Made by a program: the position numbers and the translations under genes | The notes under the pieces: generated by a model | The model's database searches: none | The model's input: only the letters and a program-made list of their open reading frames with translations | Told to the model about the DNA's origin: nothing | Shown here: positions 28,824-37,278 of the stretch, in pieces | How positions within the stretch are numbered: position 1 is the first letter of the stretch | Layout of the letters: every line of letters starts with the position of its first letter | NCBI GenBank assembly: GCA_025360605.1 | Contig: JANYBV010000031.1 | Location: 129,063 to 193,062 of the forward strand | Reading direction: 5' to 3' | Length of the DNA: 64,000 nt | Source of the DNA: Alphaproteobacteria bacterium | Lineage (GTDB): Bacteria > Pseudomonadota > Alphaproteobacteria > Rickettsiales > SXRF01

Positions 28824-30314
28824 CTAGTGAACCCGTAGGAATAGGTGAGCGTTTGGCCCTGTAAAGGCGTCTCTCCATCCTTTTTTGTTTATAAAACGGT
28901 CGATTAATGGGGCGTTGGTATTGGATATCAATATGCCACCTACTCCATAATGATCCAGTATCCCCTCCCAGCCTGGCATACCTACCACGATGGTGGAGTA
29001 ATCATGGAGGATTTGAGGGGGGAACGCGGTTTCGGTGCGTGGGTCAACGAATACGGGGATTCTCCCGCGGGTGGTATATTCTAGTATAGCAGCCAGATTG
29101 AAATCGGTCAGGAGGCGTGGATTATCAACGTTTTTATCAATATAGGCGATTTCAGGATTCAGGTCGGGGATGTACGGATTCTGGTCCTGATAGACACCGG
29201 CGGCAGAAGATGTTGGTAGCCACAGAAGGGTTGCGAGGCAGGCGGCAGCGGCGATATAGGCAGGCGGACGTTCATTATAGCGTTTGGCACACAGAGTTAA
29301 AAAACCCAGTGCGGAGGTGGGCATGTATTGCCGCAAGCCGCAGGCAGTGACAGGGGCAGAGATAACGGCAAAAATTGAAAAATGCCGTGTGCTGGTCAGG
29401 CCAAAGAACAACCAGAGATACGATAAAAGACGGACGGTGCGTAGTGACTCAGTGCACATATAAGGTGCGGCAAACAGAAAAACGATTATATAGCCTTTCA
29501 GCATCAGCTCATGCGCGGACGCATTGAAGGGACGCCATTCAACGATAAGCCCGCTGCTTGCATCGTTAAACGGGCGGATGACGGCCTCGGCTATATTCAC
29601 TCCGTAGGGATTACACAATATGGCCAAAAATGTCACAATTCCGGTGAGGAAAAGAGCGCGTGCCAGTGATTTATTACGGGTGTAGAGTGCCTCGGCAAAA
29701 AAGACTGCAATCAACATGCCACCGACGATAAAACCGCCGTGCATATTCACCCATAATAGCATGGATAATGGTAGTAAAACCAGCCAGCGGTGTGATAATT
29801 TTTGGGTGGTGATACCGAGCAATAGCAATATCCACCAGCTATTCATCAGGTCGGTGATCTGGAGCGGGCGCAGGTTGAGCGAGAGCAAGGGAAGCAGGCT
29901 GGCGGTGGTGACAAGTGCCATGGCAATGCTGCCGCTTTGCAGGGCGCAGTTGGCAAAAATAAGGACGATGATCAGGGCAATAATCATGGCATTCACAGCA
30001 AAGGCAGCATGCCAGCCGGAATGTTCGTGGAGGTAGCTGAAACCTATGTCCCATAGCCATGAGATATTCAGCCAGCGGTAACTACCAGCGGTGAACGACC
30101 ATGAGTCGGTGAGTGGAATCCCTCCTTTTTCGCGGATGAGATCGCCGGTGGCGAGGTGCCAGAACGGGTCGGTGTCGTCAAACATACTACTGACAAAGCC
30201 GGTGACGGTGCAGGCGATGGCGACGAACAACAGGCCGCAAAGCGACAACAATGCGTAACGTGCGACGGTAGGTGAAGTGTTGTAATTACTTTGTGCTTTG
30301 TTCATATTATTCAT
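28824..30314 (-). CDS. Polytopic membrane protein, paralogue A (GT-C-like)
   Basis: The 496-residue protein has about ten hydrophobic helices and a soluble C-terminal domain. The first loop carries [15 protein letters not shown] near residues 46-60, and the C-terminus has [14 protein letters not shown] and RGIPVFVD-like text ([12 protein letters not shown], near 425). The gene at 35801-37270 encodes a clear paralogue with the same motifs. An acidic motif in the first periplasmic loop of a multi-helix protein is reminiscent of GT-C glycosyltransferases, but this is inference and no family is recognised. It lies between a secreted protein and carB. Confidence 0.7.
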   Translation of the reverse strand: MNNMNKAQSNYNTSPTVARYALLSLCGLLFVAIACTVTGFVSSMFDDTDPFWHLATGDLIREKGGIPLTDSWSFTAGSYRWLNISWLWDIGFSYLHEHSGWHAAFAVNAMIIALIIVLIFANCALQSGSIAMALVTTASLLPLLSLNLRPLQITDLMNSWWILLLLGITTQKLSHRWLVLLPLSMLLWVNMHGGFIVGGMLIAVFFAEALYTRNKSLARALFLTGIVTFLAILCNPYGVNIAEAVIRPFNDASSGLIVEWRPFNASAHELMLKGYIIVFLFAAPYMCTESLRTVRLLSYLWLFFGLTSTRHFSIFAVISAPVTACGLRQYMPTSALGFLTLCAKRYNERPPAYIAAAACLATLLWLPTSSAAGVYQDQNPYIPDLNPEIAYIDKNVDNPRLLTDFNLAAILEYTTRGRIPVFVDPRTETAFPPQILHDYSTIVVGMPGWEGILDHYGVGGILISNTNAPLIDRFINKKGWRDAFTGPNAHLFLRVH

Positions 30315-30336
30315 ACCAGCATATCATGGGTGTCAC

Positions 30337-30852
30337 TCAGGGTTTTCCGGTAAAAATCGTTTTCGGAGGGGTAGGTGTGCAAGGCTCCTTTGGGCAGGGG
30401 CCGGTTTTCTGCGAGACGACTTCCTGCAGTTTGAAAATATCGACATCGAGCTTGTATTTTAGTTGCAGGCGTTCGTGGGTTTCTTCCTGCTCGATGGTGT
30501 AGGTCATTGAGCTGTCGGCCTTGTCAAAATGGTAGCTCAGGCACATAAAGGCCACGCCATATTCGAGCTTCGAGCGGTTGATGTCGGGATTGTATTCCTC
30601 GATAAACAGCGGATCAAAATGCGGGATGCCGCCTTCGATTTTGACGAGATCGACGGTGTAGCCGTACTGGCCATGTTCACCGGCAGTGCCACTGTAAATC
30701 AGGAAGCGGTTGTTGCCGAGGCTGACGGTTTCCTGTTTCAGTATGTCCTGTTCGGACATCTGCTTGCGTGCGGTGGCGGCGTGGGCAGGTAATGCCAATA
30801 ACGCGGCGCTGAGAAAAAATGGGAGGAGGCGGTTAGGTGATGACATGGGCAT
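30337..30852 (-). CDS. Secreted protein of unknown function
   Basis: The 171-residue product has a clear signal peptide: MPMSSPNRLLPFFLSAALLA, then LPAHA as a likely cleavage site near residue 25. A second ATG two codons in is an equally good start. The mature part is mostly soluble and mixed in charge, with CPKEPCTPTPPKT near the C-terminus. No family is recognised. It overlaps the end of nucleotidyltransferase copy C by 20 bases and precedes membrane paralogue A by 22 bases, consistent with one transcript. Confidence 0.65.
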   Translation of the reverse strand: MPMSSPNRLLPFFLSAALLALPAHAATARKQMSEQDILKQETVSLGNNRFLIYSGTAGEHGQYGYTVDLVKIEGGIPHFDPLFIEEYNPDINRSKLEYGVAFMCLSYHFDKADSSMTYTIEQEETHERLQLKYKLDVDIFKLQEVVSQKTGPCPKEPCTPTPPKTIFTGKP

Positions 30853-31579
30853 GTATATACGGTTTGATAATGGTTAACATTTTATCGGCGGTCTTTTTAA
30901 TTTCAGCGATATAAGTTGGCATGCGCTGATAGATAGGAAGAAGTATGTCAGGTGGCTGCGGTAATTTACTGGTATGGTAGTCCTCTAACATGCGTTCCCA
31001 CAAGAGGCGATTATCCAGCCATCCCTCCATATAGGCTTCGCGGAAGGTGGTAAGCGGCGTGTTGGTGTGCATGCCGTGAATGGCGATGCATTTGCGTACC
31101 ATGACCCAGACGCAATCCATGCAGGCATGGAAAGATTCAAGGATTTGCTTGGCTTTAGCTTCATCAGGTATGCCAACGAAGCTAGGCATGTAATTAACCC
31201 AGCCGGTCAGCTTCTCGTGCCAGATGCGGAAAAACTCATCCAGATTGTCCCTGACGATGGTTGTGCTGCCGTAGGTTTTTAAATAGAGCAACTGGCGTTT
31301 ATAGAGCAGGATATTGCGGTGTTCGGGGTCGGTGACTTTATCAAGGCGGATGGCATCAACGCGCATGAGGATTTCATCGTTATAGCGTGCGGTACGGAAG
31401 GCTTTGTTCCACTCCTCATCCGTAGCTAGCGGGCAGCAGATGGCCAGATCAATGTCGGAGCGCTCATGATGGTCGCCGCGCGCACGCGAACCGGTCAGAT
31501 AAATAGCCTCTACAAAAGGAAACGCCTTCAGCTCCTGAAAAAAACGGTAGTCTTCTAGTGCTTTGCCGTCAATGTGCAT
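30833..31579 (-). CDS. Nucleotidyltransferase-HEPN-like fusion protein, copy C
   Basis: The 248-residue protein starts with a minimal nucleotidyltransferase domain: LTGSRARGD then DIDLAI near residues 28-47 gives the GSx10DxD motif, and a third Asp is in MRVDAIRLD near 80. From about residue 120 an all-helical domain (FHACMDCVWVMVRKC, then TFREAYMEGWL and MLEDYHTS) resembles HI0074-type nucleotidyltransferase substrate-binding proteins. It is the last and most diverged of three tandem paralogues. It begins inside the end of copy B with an 11-base overlap. Confidence 0.82.
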   Translation of the reverse strand: MHIDGKALEDYRFFQELKAFPFVEAIYLTGSRARGDHHERSDIDLAICCPLATDEEWNKAFRTARYNDEILMRVDAIRLDKVTDPEHRNILLYKRQLLYLKTYGSTTIVRDNLDEFFRIWHEKLTGWVNYMPSFVGIPDEAKAKQILESFHACMDCVWVMVRKCIAIHGMHTNTPLTTFREAYMEGWLDNRLLWERMLEDYHTSKLPQPPDILLPIYQRMPTYIAEIKKTADKMLTIIKPYIHAHVIT

Positions 31580-32318
31580 GTTCGTAAGGCTTGATCAGGT
31601 GTTTCATGGTGTCGGTGGCTTCGCGCAGCGCATGGACATACTGTGGTAAGCGCTCGTACACCCTACGCCGTTTTTCTTCCGTCGAGTCATAGCGGGTTTC
31701 GTAATGATCTTCAACCATCGCTTCCCACACCGCACGGTCGGTAATCCAGCCTTCTGTAATGGCTTCACGTAAGGTGGAGAGTGGGTTGTTGGTATTCAGC
31801 CCATGAAGTGCCAGACATTTTCGGTATAGAACCCATGCACAGGAAAATCCGGAATGAAAGCTCTGCAACGCCTTTTGCACATGCTCATCACTCAGTATTT
31901 CGCTCGACGATAACTGCTCTTCCAGATAGTTGGCCCAGCCGAGCATTTTTTCATTCCACGAGGTGATGAATTCCAGCTTGTAGGACAAGCTCCAGCGGTG
32001 CTTGGCAAAAGTTTCCTTGAGGTAAAGCAATTTCCGGTCACGGATGATCTGGTTTAAAAAAGGCAGGTCTTTGTTGGTGTCAAGGCGGGCGATGTCTACT
32101 TTCAGCAGAAGTTCATTATTGTTGGTGACGATTTTGCGCAGTTCGGCCCATTGCTCATCGGTGGCGCCATTGCATACTACGCCCAGATCGATATCAGAAT
32201 TAGCGCGGTTATCGCCGCGTGCCCATGAACCATACAGATAAACCGCCTCTACCAGCGGATTGGCGATCAGCTCCTGAAAGAAGCGGTAGTCTTCAAGATG
32301 TTTTCCGTCAATGAGCAT
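31569..32318 (-). CDS. Nucleotidyltransferase-HEPN-like fusion protein, copy B
   Basis: This copy has the same two-domain plan as its neighbours: GSWARGDNRANSDIDLGVV-type nucleotidyltransferase motif near residue 30, third Asp in LKVDIARLD, then the helical domain with CAWVLYRKCLALHG, STLREAITEGWI and VEDHYETRYDSTEEKRRR. The ATG at 32318 (MLIDGKH) matches copy C's start and overlaps copy A's stop; an ATG two codons earlier is also possible. It is much closer to copy A than to copy C at the DNA level, so the A/B duplication is the more recent one. Confidence 0.83.
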   Translation of the reverse strand: MLIDGKHLEDYRFFQELIANPLVEAVYLYGSWARGDNRANSDIDLGVVCNGATDEQWAELRKIVTNNNELLLKVDIARLDTNKDLPFLNQIIRDRKLLYLKETFAKHRWSLSYKLEFITSWNEKMLGWANYLEEQLSSSEILSDEHVQKALQSFHSGFSCAWVLYRKCLALHGLNTNNPLSTLREAITEGWITDRAVWEAMVEDHYETRYDSTEEKRRRVYERLPQYVHALREATDTMKHLIKPYEHAH

Positions 32319-33057
32319 GTTCATATGGCTTTATCAGTTGTTTCATGGTGTCGGCGGCTTCGCGCAGCGCATGTGCGTACTGCGGTAAGCGCTCGTACAC
32401 CCTACGCCGTTTTTCTTCCGTTGAGTCATAACGGGTTTCATAATAGTCCTCAACCATTGCTTCCCACACCGCACGGTCGGTGATCCAGCCCTCAATGCAG
32501 GCTTCACGCAAAGTGGAGAGCGGAGTGTTTGTGTACATCCCATGCAACTCAAGACACCTACGGTACAGCACCCACGCACAATCAAAGCCAGTATGAAAAC
32601 TATGCAACGCTTTTTGTATAAAATCATCTGTTGGCGTTTCACCCGACGATAACTGCCCTTTCAGATAGTTGGCCCAACCAAGCACTTTCTCATTCCACGT
32701 AGTGATGAATTCCAGTTTTTCTGATAAACCGCAGCGGAGTGAGTCGATGGGTTCTTTCAGATAAAGCAATTTCCGGTCGCGGATGATACGGTATAAAAAA
32801 AGTAGATCCTTGTTGGTATCAAGGCGGGAAATATCCACTTTTACCAAGAGTTCGTTATTGTCGATGACTTTTTTCCGCAATCCATCCCATTCTTCTTCGG
32901 TTGCGCCATTACACACTACACCCAGATCGATATCGGAATTGGGGCGGTTATCGCCGCGAGCCCGCGAGCCATGTAGATAGACGGCTTCCACCAGTGGATT
33001 GGCTATCAGCTCTTTAAAAAAACGGTAGTCCTCAATGTTTTTCTCGTCGATGCTCAT
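32308..33057 (-). CDS. Nucleotidyltransferase-HEPN-like fusion protein, copy A
   Basis: The first copy in transcription order, 249 residues. The nucleotidyltransferase motif is GSRARGDNRPNSDIDLG near residue 30, with VKVDISRLDTN near 80. The C-terminal helical domain carries CAWVLYRRCLELHG, TLREACIEGWI and VEDYYETRYDST, as in HI0074-like proteins. All three copies keep the catalytic acidic residues, so nucleotide transfer is plausible, but the substrate is unknown. It starts 82 bases after carA on the same strand. Related families include minimal antitoxin nucleotidyltransferases and antibiotic nucleotidyltransferases. Confidence 0.83.
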   Translation of the reverse strand: MSIDEKNIEDYRFFKELIANPLVEAVYLHGSRARGDNRPNSDIDLGVVCNGATEEEWDGLRKKVIDNNELLVKVDISRLDTNKDLLFLYRIIRDRKLLYLKEPIDSLRCGLSEKLEFITTWNEKVLGWANYLKGQLSSGETPTDDFIQKALHSFHTGFDCAWVLYRRCLELHGMYTNTPLSTLREACIEGWITDRAVWEAMVEDYYETRYDSTEEKRRRVYERLPQYAHALREAADTMKQLIKPYEHAH

Positions 33058-33139
33058 GCGGGACAGGCACTATGAGTGGTGTGATTGGCTAACAACGGTT
33101 CCGGAAATCCAAGAATGTGAATTCCTGACACCTGAGTGG

Positions 33140-34309
33140 TCATTTCCGGCTGCCCATCATCGTGACGAAGTCATCAAACAGATATTGGCTGTCATGCGGG
33201 CCAGGGGAGGATTCAGGATGGTATTGCACACAAAATACCGGCTTGTCGGTAACGCGCAGGCCTTCGACGGTGCCGTCGAATAAGGATACATGCGATACTT
33301 TGACGTTTGCCGGAAGACTGTCCGCCACTACGGCAAACCCGTGGTTCTGGCTGGTGATTTCCACCGCGCCGGTGGCAAGGTTTTTCACCGGCTGGTTGGC
33401 ACCGCGATGGCCTTGTGCCAGCTTTTCTGTTTTGCCACCGAGTGCCAGCCCCAGCAGCTGGTGTCCGAGGCAGATGCCAAAAATAGGAGTTCCCGATGCA
33501 ATCAGTTTTTTAAGTATAGGGGTTGAATACGTACCGGTGGCGGCAGGGTCCCCCGGACCGTTGGACAGAAAAATACCATCGGGTTTGTGGGCAAGGATAT
33601 CTTCGGCTTTGGTTTTTGCAGGCACCACGGTGACTTTGCAGCCGCGTTCGGCAAGCGAGCGCAGGATGTTGAGTTTCTGGCCGTAATCAATGGCGACGAC
33701 ATGGTATTTTTGTTTAAATGCCGGATATTTTTCAGGCGGCAGGCGCCATGTTCCTTCGGTCCATTCATAGGGCTTTTTGGTGCTGACAGTGGCGGCCAGC
33801 TCAAGGCCCGCCATGTTAGGTGCATCGGCAAGGCGTGCTTTGGCTTCTTGCAAGGCCTCAATCGTCAGTAGCACTTTGCTGGAAATAATCACAGCGTTTT
33901 GTGCCCCACCTTTGCGGATGTGATGGGTCAGTGCGCGGGTATCCACCCCACAAATGCCGGTAATGCCCTGCTGGATAAGCCATGTGTTAAAGTGGGTGCC
34001 GCTGCGAAAATTGGAATCCCGTGTAATTTCTTCGCGAATGACCAGCCCGCTGGCCACCGGTTTGACGGTTTCATTATCCTGAGTGTTGCAACCGACGTTG
34101 CCAATATGCGGGAAGGTAAACGTAATGATCTGGCTAGCGAAGGATGGGTCGGTGAGTATTTCCTGATAACCGGTCATGGCGGTGTTGAAGCAGATTTCAC
34201 CAATGCCGTACCCTTCTGCGCCAATGCCCTGACCAAAAAATAACCTGCCATCCGCCAGAATCAGGCAGGCATTAGCATCGTCAGGGATTGCAACGGCAGA
34301 ATGTGACAT
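33140..34309 (-). CDS. carA: Carbamoyl-phosphate synthase small subunit
   Basis: The 389-residue glutaminase subunit supplies ammonia to carB. The N-terminal domain has LADGRLFFGQGIGAEG near residue 20 and EICFNTAMTGYQE near 40. The C-terminal class I amidotransferase has the nucleophile Cys in GICLGHQLLG near 276 and the His-Glu pair in QYHPESSPGPHDS near 360. The ATG at 34309 is preferred over a TTG seven codons earlier. It is separated from carB by about 4.4 kb and five other genes on the same strand. A short palindrome (GGCAAATTGCC, 34341-34351) lies just upstream. Confidence 0.96.
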   Translation of the reverse strand: MSHSAVAIPDDANACLILADGRLFFGQGIGAEGYGIGEICFNTAMTGYQEILTDPSFASQIITFTFPHIGNVGCNTQDNETVKPVASGLVIREEITRDSNFRSGTHFNTWLIQQGITGICGVDTRALTHHIRKGGAQNAVIISSKVLLTIEALQEAKARLADAPNMAGLELAATVSTKKPYEWTEGTWRLPPEKYPAFKQKYHVVAIDYGQKLNILRSLAERGCKVTVVPAKTKAEDILAHKPDGIFLSNGPGDPAATGTYSTPILKKLIASGTPIFGICLGHQLLGLALGGKTEKLAQGHRGANQPVKNLATGAVEITSQNHGFAVVADSLPANVKVSHVSLFDGTVEGLRVTDKPVFCVQYHPESSPGPHDSQYLFDDFVTMMGSRK

Positions 34310-34361
34310 GTATTTCTTGGTCTTTTCCAATAATAATCAAGGCAAATTGCCCGCACATTAG

Positions 34362-34387
34362 AGAAACCCCTTATCTGCGTCAAGGGG
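34362..34387 (-). terminator. Intrinsic terminator after the ankyrin-like gene
   Basis: On the minus strand CCCCTT (34387-34382) pairs with AAGGGG (34372-34367) around a 9-base loop, followed by TTTCTCT. It sits 28 bases after the stop of the gene at 34415-35686 and before carA, so it probably separates these two transcripts. The stem is only 6 bp and the T tract is interrupted. Confidence 0.5.
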
Positions 34388-34414
34388 CTATCACTTATGC
34401 TTCGCCATTGGCTC

Positions 34415-35686
34415 CTAATGATTAATACTTATCGAGGGCTTAATGGGGTCATTGTTCGAAAGTGACAGGATCCGCTTCAGCCAAACGGGCTGTTTCTCAT
34501 GGTAGGGGGTTTCGTACAGCTCGGTACGGGTTTCTTGACGGTAGAGATTATGGATTTGCTTGCGGGCTTCTTCGGGACCAAAGTTGTCAAAAAACAAGGT
34601 GATCACCGCATCTACCAGAAAAGGATTAGGCGACCCTTTCTCTTCATTTACCCATGTGGCACAGTGAAACACGTTGAAGTTGTCATGTGATGTTCTGAGG
34701 AGTTCTTTTTTAAATTTTGCGGTGGCGGCCAGTTTGGATTCACTGGTTGCGACCAGTGCATCCATCAGGTCATCGCTAAAAGCGGCAAATGTGTCTTTAT
34801 TCCCTGTGAAGGCAGCTTCATGAAGTGGGGTGAGTCCTGCAAACCATGGATGGGTGAATTGTTTGAGGTAGGTTTCATTATCCAAATGATGGTCTTTATG
34901 TAAACGGGCTATTTTCGATGCCAGTACCCTGTAAATAGATGTGTTACCTGACTTAATGGCGCGAAGTAGCGGCGTGACATTTTTCTTGTCCGGTTTGATA
35001 AATTGCTCGGCGTAGGTTTTGTCATCAATAATTCCCTGCTTGTGCAGCACCAGCAATTCGGTAGTAATCTTATTGTATACTGTTGTGTTGGCTGACGCGG
35101 TAGCGGACAGCAGCAGGCTGTATCCTGCCTGTGTTTCGATGAGGAACTGATCGGCATAGGTTTGATCGGAGATCAGCTTGCGTTTGCGCAGGTCTGTAAT
35201 TTCGTTGAGAACACTATCTACCAGATCAGGGGATCCGATGGCGACCGCATCACTCAGCGGTGAAAATTTGTCATTGGTCAGGGACGTCATTACCCGCGCG
35301 TAGGCTTCCCATGTCAGCGCGTTTTGTTCGGATGGTTCGCGCTGTTCATTGCGGGCGGCTTCTTCCTTACAAAAATCGGTCAGGAGTTCAAAGACAGCCT
35401 GAGATTTAGCAATACGCAAATCAGGGTTGCATTTGATTTTATCGATGAACGGTAGGTGTAATACATCAATGATATGAGAGCATTTATTGATGCTGGGTTC
35501 CAGCAGAATGTCAGGATGGTCCAGTGCTTTGGTTTTTAGGAAGTTTTCAATACGGTTGTAGCACCATTCCGCTGTTTCCGAGTCATTGGCCCTGAAGGCC
35601 ATATCCTTGATCAGGTCATGTAATTCATCGCCAAGCGCAGTGCGTATGCGAAGAAAATCACGCTGTGGACGGTTCGGATGGTTCAT
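34415..35686 (-). CDS. Protein with ankyrin-like internal repeats
   Basis: From the ATG at 35686 the protein is 423 residues; a TTG 20 codons earlier is the alternative. The middle region, about residues 140-320, repeats a 55-60 residue unit: SPLSDAVAIGSPDLVDSVL, YSLLLSATASANTTVY, TPLLRAIKSGNTSIY and TPLHEAAFTGNKDTF, separated by linkers ending in (D/Q)TYxxQF. The last is a canonical ankyrin helix pair, the others are diverged. The N-terminal part is helical and not recognised. No signal peptide. Ankyrin proteins mediate protein binding and are common in host-associated alphaproteobacteria; the target here is unknown. Confidence 0.72.
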   Translation of the reverse strand: MNHPNRPQRDFLRIRTALGDELHDLIKDMAFRANDSETAEWCYNRIENFLKTKALDHPDILLEPSINKCSHIIDVLHLPFIDKIKCNPDLRIAKSQAVFELLTDFCKEEAARNEQREPSEQNALTWEAYARVMTSLTNDKFSPLSDAVAIGSPDLVDSVLNEITDLRKRKLISDQTYADQFLIETQAGYSLLLSATASANTTVYNKITTELLVLHKQGIIDDKTYAEQFIKPDKKNVTPLLRAIKSGNTSIYRVLASKIARLHKDHHLDNETYLKQFTHPWFAGLTPLHEAAFTGNKDTFAAFSDDLMDALVATSESKLAATAKFKKELLRTSHDNFNVFHCATWVNEEKGSPNPFLVDAVITLFFDNFGPEEARKQIHNLYRQETRTELYETPYHEKQPVWLKRILSLSNNDPIKPSISINH

Positions 35687-35800
35687 TCCGTTTATGTTCC
35701 TGATTAATAGTAAACGATTATTAACTTTTATACGGGATAAAGTCAAACCCTATATACAACAAAATAAATAGCTAAAATTTATATAATTGTTGTAATTCAA

Positions 35801-37270
35801 TTACTTGTTAATAACGTAGATATTTGCGGTGTGGCCTTTAAAAGCCAGATGCCAGCCTTTGAGGTTCCTGAATCGCTTGTTATAACCTTCATCACCGACA
35901 GGAATAATCGCACCATCCAGCTGATAACGTTTAATAATATCTTCCCAGCCGGCGCTTTCTTGATTGAATGCCATGTAGTCTTTGATTACTGGGATGGGAT
36001 AGACGATAGCGCTGCGCCCATCCATAAAGACTGGTACTTTACCGTGCGTGAGGAACAGCAACACTCCACTAAGATTATAGGTGTTTAAAAATCTTCCCTG
36101 CGGGTACTTGGTTTCAAGATAGGTAATTTCGGGGGATAGGTCCGGCATGGGTAAAAAACCGTTCATGCCATAGGCACGTGACGCCGAGGGCGAAAAAAGC
36201 CACATGCTGGTGGCAACAGTGGCTACCAGCATGGCGCTCATTGCCTTGTGGGTGCTAAAAAGATCCATGCTTTTTTTGATAAGGCGTTGCACAAATAGCG
36301 GTTGTGGACGCTGGGGTTGTGATTTTTGTAACTGGCTGGCGATGGCAAGCGCCAGCGGCGGGGCGGAAACCACGGCAAAGATGCGTAAGTTGCGGGTGAA
36401 GATGATACTGATTCCCATCCAGAAACAAGAAATCAAACGTTCGGCTGGTGTAAGCGGTATGCGCCGAAGCAGCACCAGACCGATAAATAATAGAAAATAA
36501 AAAATGATGGCGATATTACCGGTATCTAATTGCAGGGTGCGGAATTCCTGAATAATTGAAACGCTGGGATCGTTTGGTATGAGCAGCAGATTTATAAATG
36601 CGTTGATGCCGTAGGGATTAATAAGAGACGTCAGAACACTTAAGGATCCGGCTACGATCATCGTGCGGAGCAATTCCCATCGCTTCTGTATTAAAAACTC
36701 AAGACTGAAAAATCCCATCAGGAAAAAGCCGAAGATGAATCCGCCGTATAAATTTACCCAAAAGAACATCAGTACCGGCAAGGCGAAAAGCCAGCGCTGC
36801 GGGAAGCGGCGCAGACTCACGTGCGTCAGGAGTAACATGGTTAATGCGATAAATAGCAGGCCGATGCGGTGTGGGCGGAAACTGACATCAAACAAGCACC
36901 CGCATGATAACACTGTTGCCAGAATGGCGCTGAACCACTCGCCCGAACGCAGCATGCAACTGGCAAAAATGACTGCTAAGGTGGCGGCGATCAGAATGCT
37001 GTTAAACATGACAATGCCTTGCCAGCCGTAAGATTCCAAGACATAGCTGCTGATGGTGTCAAAGCCCCATGAATAGATATACCAAGGTGTTTCTCCGGCA
37101 GTGAATGAAAATACATCATGCTTGGGAATGGCGCCAAGGCTACGGATGGCATCACCAGTGGCTATGTGCCAGTAAGTATCGGGATCCGCGAACATCATTG
37201 TGAAGGCGGTAGGTAAAAGCAGGGCAAAACCAATAAACACTGCACAGGAAAAAAAGACAGTGGTTGGCAT
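35801..37270 (-). CDS. Polytopic membrane protein, paralogue B (GT-C-like)
   Basis: The 489-residue protein shares its layout with the gene at 28824-30314: FADPDTYWHIATGDAIRSLG near residues 28-47, about ten helices, then PDLSPEITYLETKYP and GKVPVFMDGRSAIVYP near 420, and a final region with GWEDIIKRYQLDGAIIP. Many helices hold basic residues at their ends. No enzyme family is recognised. A 30-residue N-terminal hydrophobic segment acts as the first helix. It ends the stretch before phaZ, 8 bases away on the same strand, so co-transcription with phaZ is possible. Confidence 0.7.
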   Translation of the reverse strand: MPTTVFFSCAVFIGFALLLPTAFTMMFADPDTYWHIATGDAIRSLGAIPKHDVFSFTAGETPWYIYSWGFDTISSYVLESYGWQGIVMFNSILIAATLAVIFASCMLRSGEWFSAILATVLSCGCLFDVSFRPHRIGLLFIALTMLLLTHVSLRRFPQRWLFALPVLMFFWVNLYGGFIFGFFLMGFFSLEFLIQKRWELLRTMIVAGSLSVLTSLINPYGINAFINLLLIPNDPSVSIIQEFRTLQLDTGNIAIIFYFLLFIGLVLLRRIPLTPAERLISCFWMGISIIFTRNLRIFAVVSAPPLALAIASQLQKSQPQRPQPLFVQRLIKKSMDLFSTHKAMSAMLVATVATSMWLFSPSASRAYGMNGFLPMPDLSPEITYLETKYPQGRFLNTYNLSGVLLFLTHGKVPVFMDGRSAIVYPIPVIKDYMAFNQESAGWEDIIKRYQLDGAIIPVGDEGYNKRFRNLKGWHLAFKGHTANIYVINK

Positions 37271-37278
37271 GGATAAAA

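Larger units (their letters stand above)
31569..33057 (-). repeat. Tandem gene duplication of the nucleotidyltransferase-HEPN gene
   Basis: Bases 31590-32324 and 32330-33057 are long direct repeats, near-identical over extended stretches (for example around 31650-31745 and 32381-32490). The deduced proteins of copies A and B are highly similar throughout. Each gene junction has the same 11-base overlap: the next ATG lies inside the last codons of the previous copy. Copy C (30833-31579) is a more diverged third member. Confidence 0.85.

Noticed and set aside
30833-33057. Toxin-antitoxin system made of the three nucleotidyltransferase genes
   Set aside because: No separate HEPN toxin gene is present, and the R-x5-H segment lies outside the usual HEPN active site, so this is left as a question rather than a call.
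34309-34330. Longer carA starting at a TTG upstream of 34309
   Set aside because: The TTG has no ribosome site, and the ATG at 34309 is a better start; the first residues of the longer form do not resemble carA.
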